Positions 6,334-7,963 of a stretch of 7,963 bases of DNA are shown one piece after another. The notes beneath the pieces are model-generated. The model saw only the letters and a list, made by a program, of their open reading frames with translations, ran no database searches and was not told the DNA's origin. The position numbers were made by a program, and so were the translations under genes. This DNA is from an uncultured Chlorobiales bacterium (GTDB lineage: Bacteria; Bacteroidota; Chlorobiia; Chlorobiales; Thermochlorobacteraceae): the NCBI GenBank assembly GCA_937959145.1, contig CALGMC010000236.1, positions 1 to 7,963 on the forward strand, read 5' to 3'. Numbering within the stretch: position 1 is the first letter of the stretch; each line of letters starts with the position of its first letter.

Positions 6334-6777
6334 TCAAAAGAGGAATTGGATTTGTTCTTCCGAAATGTCGCGGTCGATGTTTTTGCAAAAGGCTCTCACT
6401 TCTTCAATCACGCCCATATTGACTGCCACAATCAACATCGTTTGAAGAGAAGGCGTGGCGTCGCAATCGCTTGCCGATGGAAACGCGCCGAATAGCGTAT
6501 GCGAGTGATATGTTCCGACAATGCTCATGCCGTATTCTTTTGCCGCCATTTCAATGTCGTAGCGTTGGTAGGCGGCGATTTCAAAGCCTTGTGTTCGGTC
6601 GCCGCGTAGCCTGTTCACACACGGTGCAACATATCGGACGATGTTTCGGCGAATGGCGTTTTCTTCTTCGAAGTTGCCAATCAGCAAGCCGCAGCACTCT
6701 TCGGGAAAGGTCTCCTTCGCATGCGCTTTGATTCGATTGAGGTTTGACAAAGAAATCAGCATGTGAGAAATCAGCAT
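6334..6777 (-). CDS. Mec-like JAMM (M67) metallopeptidase
   Basis: A 147-residue single-domain JAMM peptidase, the usual length for the bacterial Mec group. The catalytic Glu is in FPEECCGLLIG (24-34, probably Glu27). GTYHSHTLFGAFPSASD (88-104) fits HxH-x7-S-x2-D with His91, His93, Ser101 and Asp104. The YHSHT form is what I recall from M. tuberculosis Mec, which hydrolyses the CysO-cysteine adduct made by CysM. With cysM as the next gene, releasing cysteine from the carrier is the most likely role. Processing the carrier precursor, as done by JAMM enzymes of the Wolinella HcyD and Pseudomonas QbsD systems, is the main alternative. Two in-frame ATGs, at 6777 and 6762, lie in a duplicated 15-bp unit (MLISH-MLIS), so the true start may be residue 6. 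No clear ribosome site precedes either. The first ATG is 2 bp after the galE stop, implying translational coupling. Confidence 0.9.
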   Translation of the reverse strand: MLISHMLISLSNLNRIKAHAKETFPEECCGLLIGNFEEENAIRRNIVRYVAPCVNRLRGDRTQGFEIAAYQRYDIEMAAKEYGMSIVGTYHSHTLFGAFPSASDCDATPSLQTMLIVAVNMGVIEEVRAFCKNIDRDISEEQIQFLF

Positions 6778-6778
6778 G
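6751..6778. repeat. 13-bp direct repeat duplicating a start codon
   Basis: AGAAATCAGCATG occurs at 6751-6763 and again at 6766-6778, a 15-bp period. On the minus strand each copy carries ATGCTGATTTCT, so the JAMM gene gains a second start codon and a five-residue N-terminal duplication without a frame change. It looks like replication slippage. Confidence 0.85.
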
Positions 6779-6779
6779 A

Positions 6780-7772
6780 TTATACGGTTTCAACTTCGGG
6801 TGCAAATCGCTTTTGATGCCACTTCCACGCCGTTGAAATAATGGTTTCTAATTGATTGAACTTCGGCTTCCAACCAAGAACGCGCTTGGCTTTTTCGGCA
6901 CTGCCAATGAGTTTAGCGGGGTCGCCTGCTCGTCGCGCGCCTTCAACGACGGGAATTTCTCTGCCGGTTACTTTTCTTGTCGTATCAATAACTTCGCGCA
7001 CTGAAAAGCCGTTACCATTGCCGAGATTAAACACATCGCTTGCGCCGCCTTCATTGAGATACTTTACGCCCAAGACGTGCGCATTGGCAAGGTCGGTTAC
7101 GTGAATGTAGTCGCGAATGCAAGTGCCGTCGGGCGTGTCGTAGTCGGTGCCATAGATGGTGATGTGGTTGCGTCTGCCGAGCGCGGCGTCGAGCACAAGC
7201 GGAATGAGGTGTGTTTCAGGGTTGTGGTCTTCGCCAATTTCGCCCGATTCATCGGCACCTGCGGCGTTGAAGTAGCGAAGCGCGACGAACTTTAATCCGT
7301 AAGCAACCGCATAATCTTGCAAGATGCGCTCGACCATCGCCTTCGATGCGCCATATGGGTTGATGGGATTTTGCGGGTGCGATTCAGGAATCGGAATTTC
7401 TTTCGGCTCACCGTAAGTCGCGCAGGTCGACGAAAAGATAAACCGATTGACCTTTGCTTCGCGCATGGCGTCAAGCAAATTCAGCGTGGCGGCAACATTG
7501 TTGCGATAATACTTCGACGGATTTTCAACTGACTCGCCCACATATGCGAAGGCGGCAAAGTGCATGACGGCGTCGAACTTGTGTTCAGCAAATACATCTC
7601 GCAAGAGTGCCGTATTTTCCAACTCACCGACGATAAGCCGCTCGCCTTGCGCCAATTCGCGATGTCCATAAATCAGATTGTCAAAAATAACGACCTCGTC
7701 GCCCGCTTTTTTCAGTTCGCGGACAGCGTGCGCGCCGATGTAGCCTGCGCCGCCTGTAACTAACACTTTCAT
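6780..7772 (-). CDS. galE: UDP-glucose 4-epimerase
   Basis: A 330-residue extended short-chain dehydrogenase that interconverts UDP-glucose and UDP-galactose with bound NAD+, supplying galactose for surface polysaccharide. I place the start at 7772 because MKVLVTGGAGYIG is the canonical GalE N-terminus; the frame extends 19 codons further, but that stretch does not look like GalE. Motifs: GGAGYIG (7-13) for NAD, DNL (31-33), HFAAFAYVGESV (71-82), FSSTCATYG (113-121) with Thr116 at the catalytic Ser/Thr position, and YGASK (140-144) with Tyr140 and Lys144. GVKYLNEGG and DVFNLGNGNGFSV follow near the C-terminus. Length matches the family. Acceptance of N-acetylated sugars cannot be judged. It is first in the minus-strand run and nearly abuts the JAMM gene, though no functional link between epimerase and sulfur metabolism is evident. 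Confidence 0.95.
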   Translation of the reverse strand: MKVLVTGGAGYIGAHAVRELKKAGDEVVIFDNLIYGHRELAQGERLIVGELENTALLRDVFAEHKFDAVMHFAAFAYVGESVENPSKYYRNNVAATLNLLDAMREAKVNRFIFSSTCATYGEPKEIPIPESHPQNPINPYGASKAMVERILQDYAVAYGLKFVALRYFNAAGADESGEIGEDHNPETHLIPLVLDAALGRRNHITIYGTDYDTPDGTCIRDYIHVTDLANAHVLGVKYLNEGGASDVFNLGNGNGFSVREVIDTTRKVTGREIPVVEGARRAGDPAKLIGSAEKAKRVLGWKPKFNQLETIISTAWKWHQKRFAPEVETV

Positions 7773-7789
7773 TTGTTTTTGATTTTGCC

Positions 7790-7818
7790 TTGAACTTTGT
7801 CGTGCATTGGTATCTTTG
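7790..7818 (+). promoter_or_regulatory. Candidate plus-strand promoter for the right-edge gene
   Basis: TTG (7790-7792) precedes TATCTTTG (7811-7818) by 18 bp. This is an exact TAnnTTTG box followed by CA, as is common in Bacteroidota promoters. Transcription would start near 7825, about 65 nt before the ATG at 7890. Confidence 0.5.
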
Positions 7819-7833
7819 CACGATTGCAAGATA
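7811..7833. promoter_or_regulatory. Imperfect palindrome between divergent genes
   Basis: TATCTTTGCA (7811-7820) and TGCAAGATA (7825-7833) are inverted copies, offset by one base, around CGAT. The left arm is the plus-strand -7 box. The right arm, read on the minus strand, gives TATCTTGCA, a one-base-deleted version facing galE. It may be a pair of back-to-back -7 elements, a repressor operator, or both. No -33 box of good quality serves the galE side. Confidence 0.4.
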
Positions 7834-7889
7834 AAAAGAAAACGTTATCAGGCTTTCGTGAGCCAATTCACCTACCGACTTTATCTTTT

Positions 7890-7963
7890 ATGCCGCGCAT
7901 TTTTCGCGAAGAAATTTTTGAGAAGAAATATCGGCTCTTGATTGCACGCATGCAATTTGCGCG
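7890..7963 (+). CDS. Start of an unidentified gene, cut by the window edge
   Basis: An ATG at 7890 opens a frame that stays open to the window end (24 codons): MPRIFREEIFEKKYRLLIAR, then MQFA. It is charged and probably helical. It is too short to assign to a family. Support comes from the promoter match about 72 bp upstream and the divergent arrangement with galE. The frame is also open upstream of the ATG but has no earlier ATG near the promoter. It could be a chance frame. Confidence 0.4.
   Translation, partial: MPRIFREEIFEKKYRLLIARMQFA

Noticed and set aside
7773..7829. Nineteen extra N-terminal codons on galE
   Set aside because: The residues are unlike GalE, and MKVLVTGGAGYIG at 7772 is the family's normal start.

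Overview
The window suggests a bacterium of the Bacteroidota/Chlorobiota group; a green-sulfur relative such as the Chloroherpeton type is my best guess. The reasons are intermediate base composition, weak Shine-Dalgarno sequences, and several TAnnTTTG elements (the -7 box of that group's primary sigma factor) at positions where promoters are expected. The taxonomic call is an inference. I see no rRNA, tRNA, insertion sequence or CRISPR array.

Left part, plus strand. Bases 1-209 are a gene-free mosaic of short degenerate repeats, including two inverted copies of one dispersed motif. A TAnnTTTG box follows, then a 12-TM drug:H+ antiporter-like MFS transporter (238-1434). Next is a 507-residue fusion (1520-3043) of a CysO/MoaD/ThiS-type ubiquitin-like sulfur carrier, a MoeB/MoeZ-type E1 adenylyltransferase and a rhodanese. 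It meets the minus-strand genes tail to tail at 3044-3077, where a small hairpin lies.

Right part, minus strand, transcribed right to left: galE (UDP-glucose 4-epimerase), a Mec-like JAMM peptidase, a CysM-like cysteine synthase, a second JAMM peptidase with an unrecognised N-terminal domain, psd (phosphatidylserine decarboxylase) and a DUF309 protein with a coiled coil and a C-terminal membrane anchor. The genes are tightly packed except for 119 bp before cysM and 61 bp before psd; the latter holds a good promoter match. At the right edge a plus-strand reading frame begins, diverging from galE across a near-palindromic double promoter candidate.

The main theme is protein-thiocarboxylate cysteine synthesis, as known from Mycobacterium tuberculosis (MoeZ, CysO, CysM, Mec). 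The rhodanese and E1 domains would place sulfur on the carrier's C-terminal Gly-Gly, CysM would use it to make a carrier-cysteine adduct, and a JAMM peptidase would release cysteine. Two features set this locus apart. The carrier's Gly-Gly is buried inside a fusion protein, so it must be cut free before it can be activated. Two different JAMM peptidases flank cysM, which suggests one to process the fusion and one to release cysteine. That division of labour is a hypothesis.
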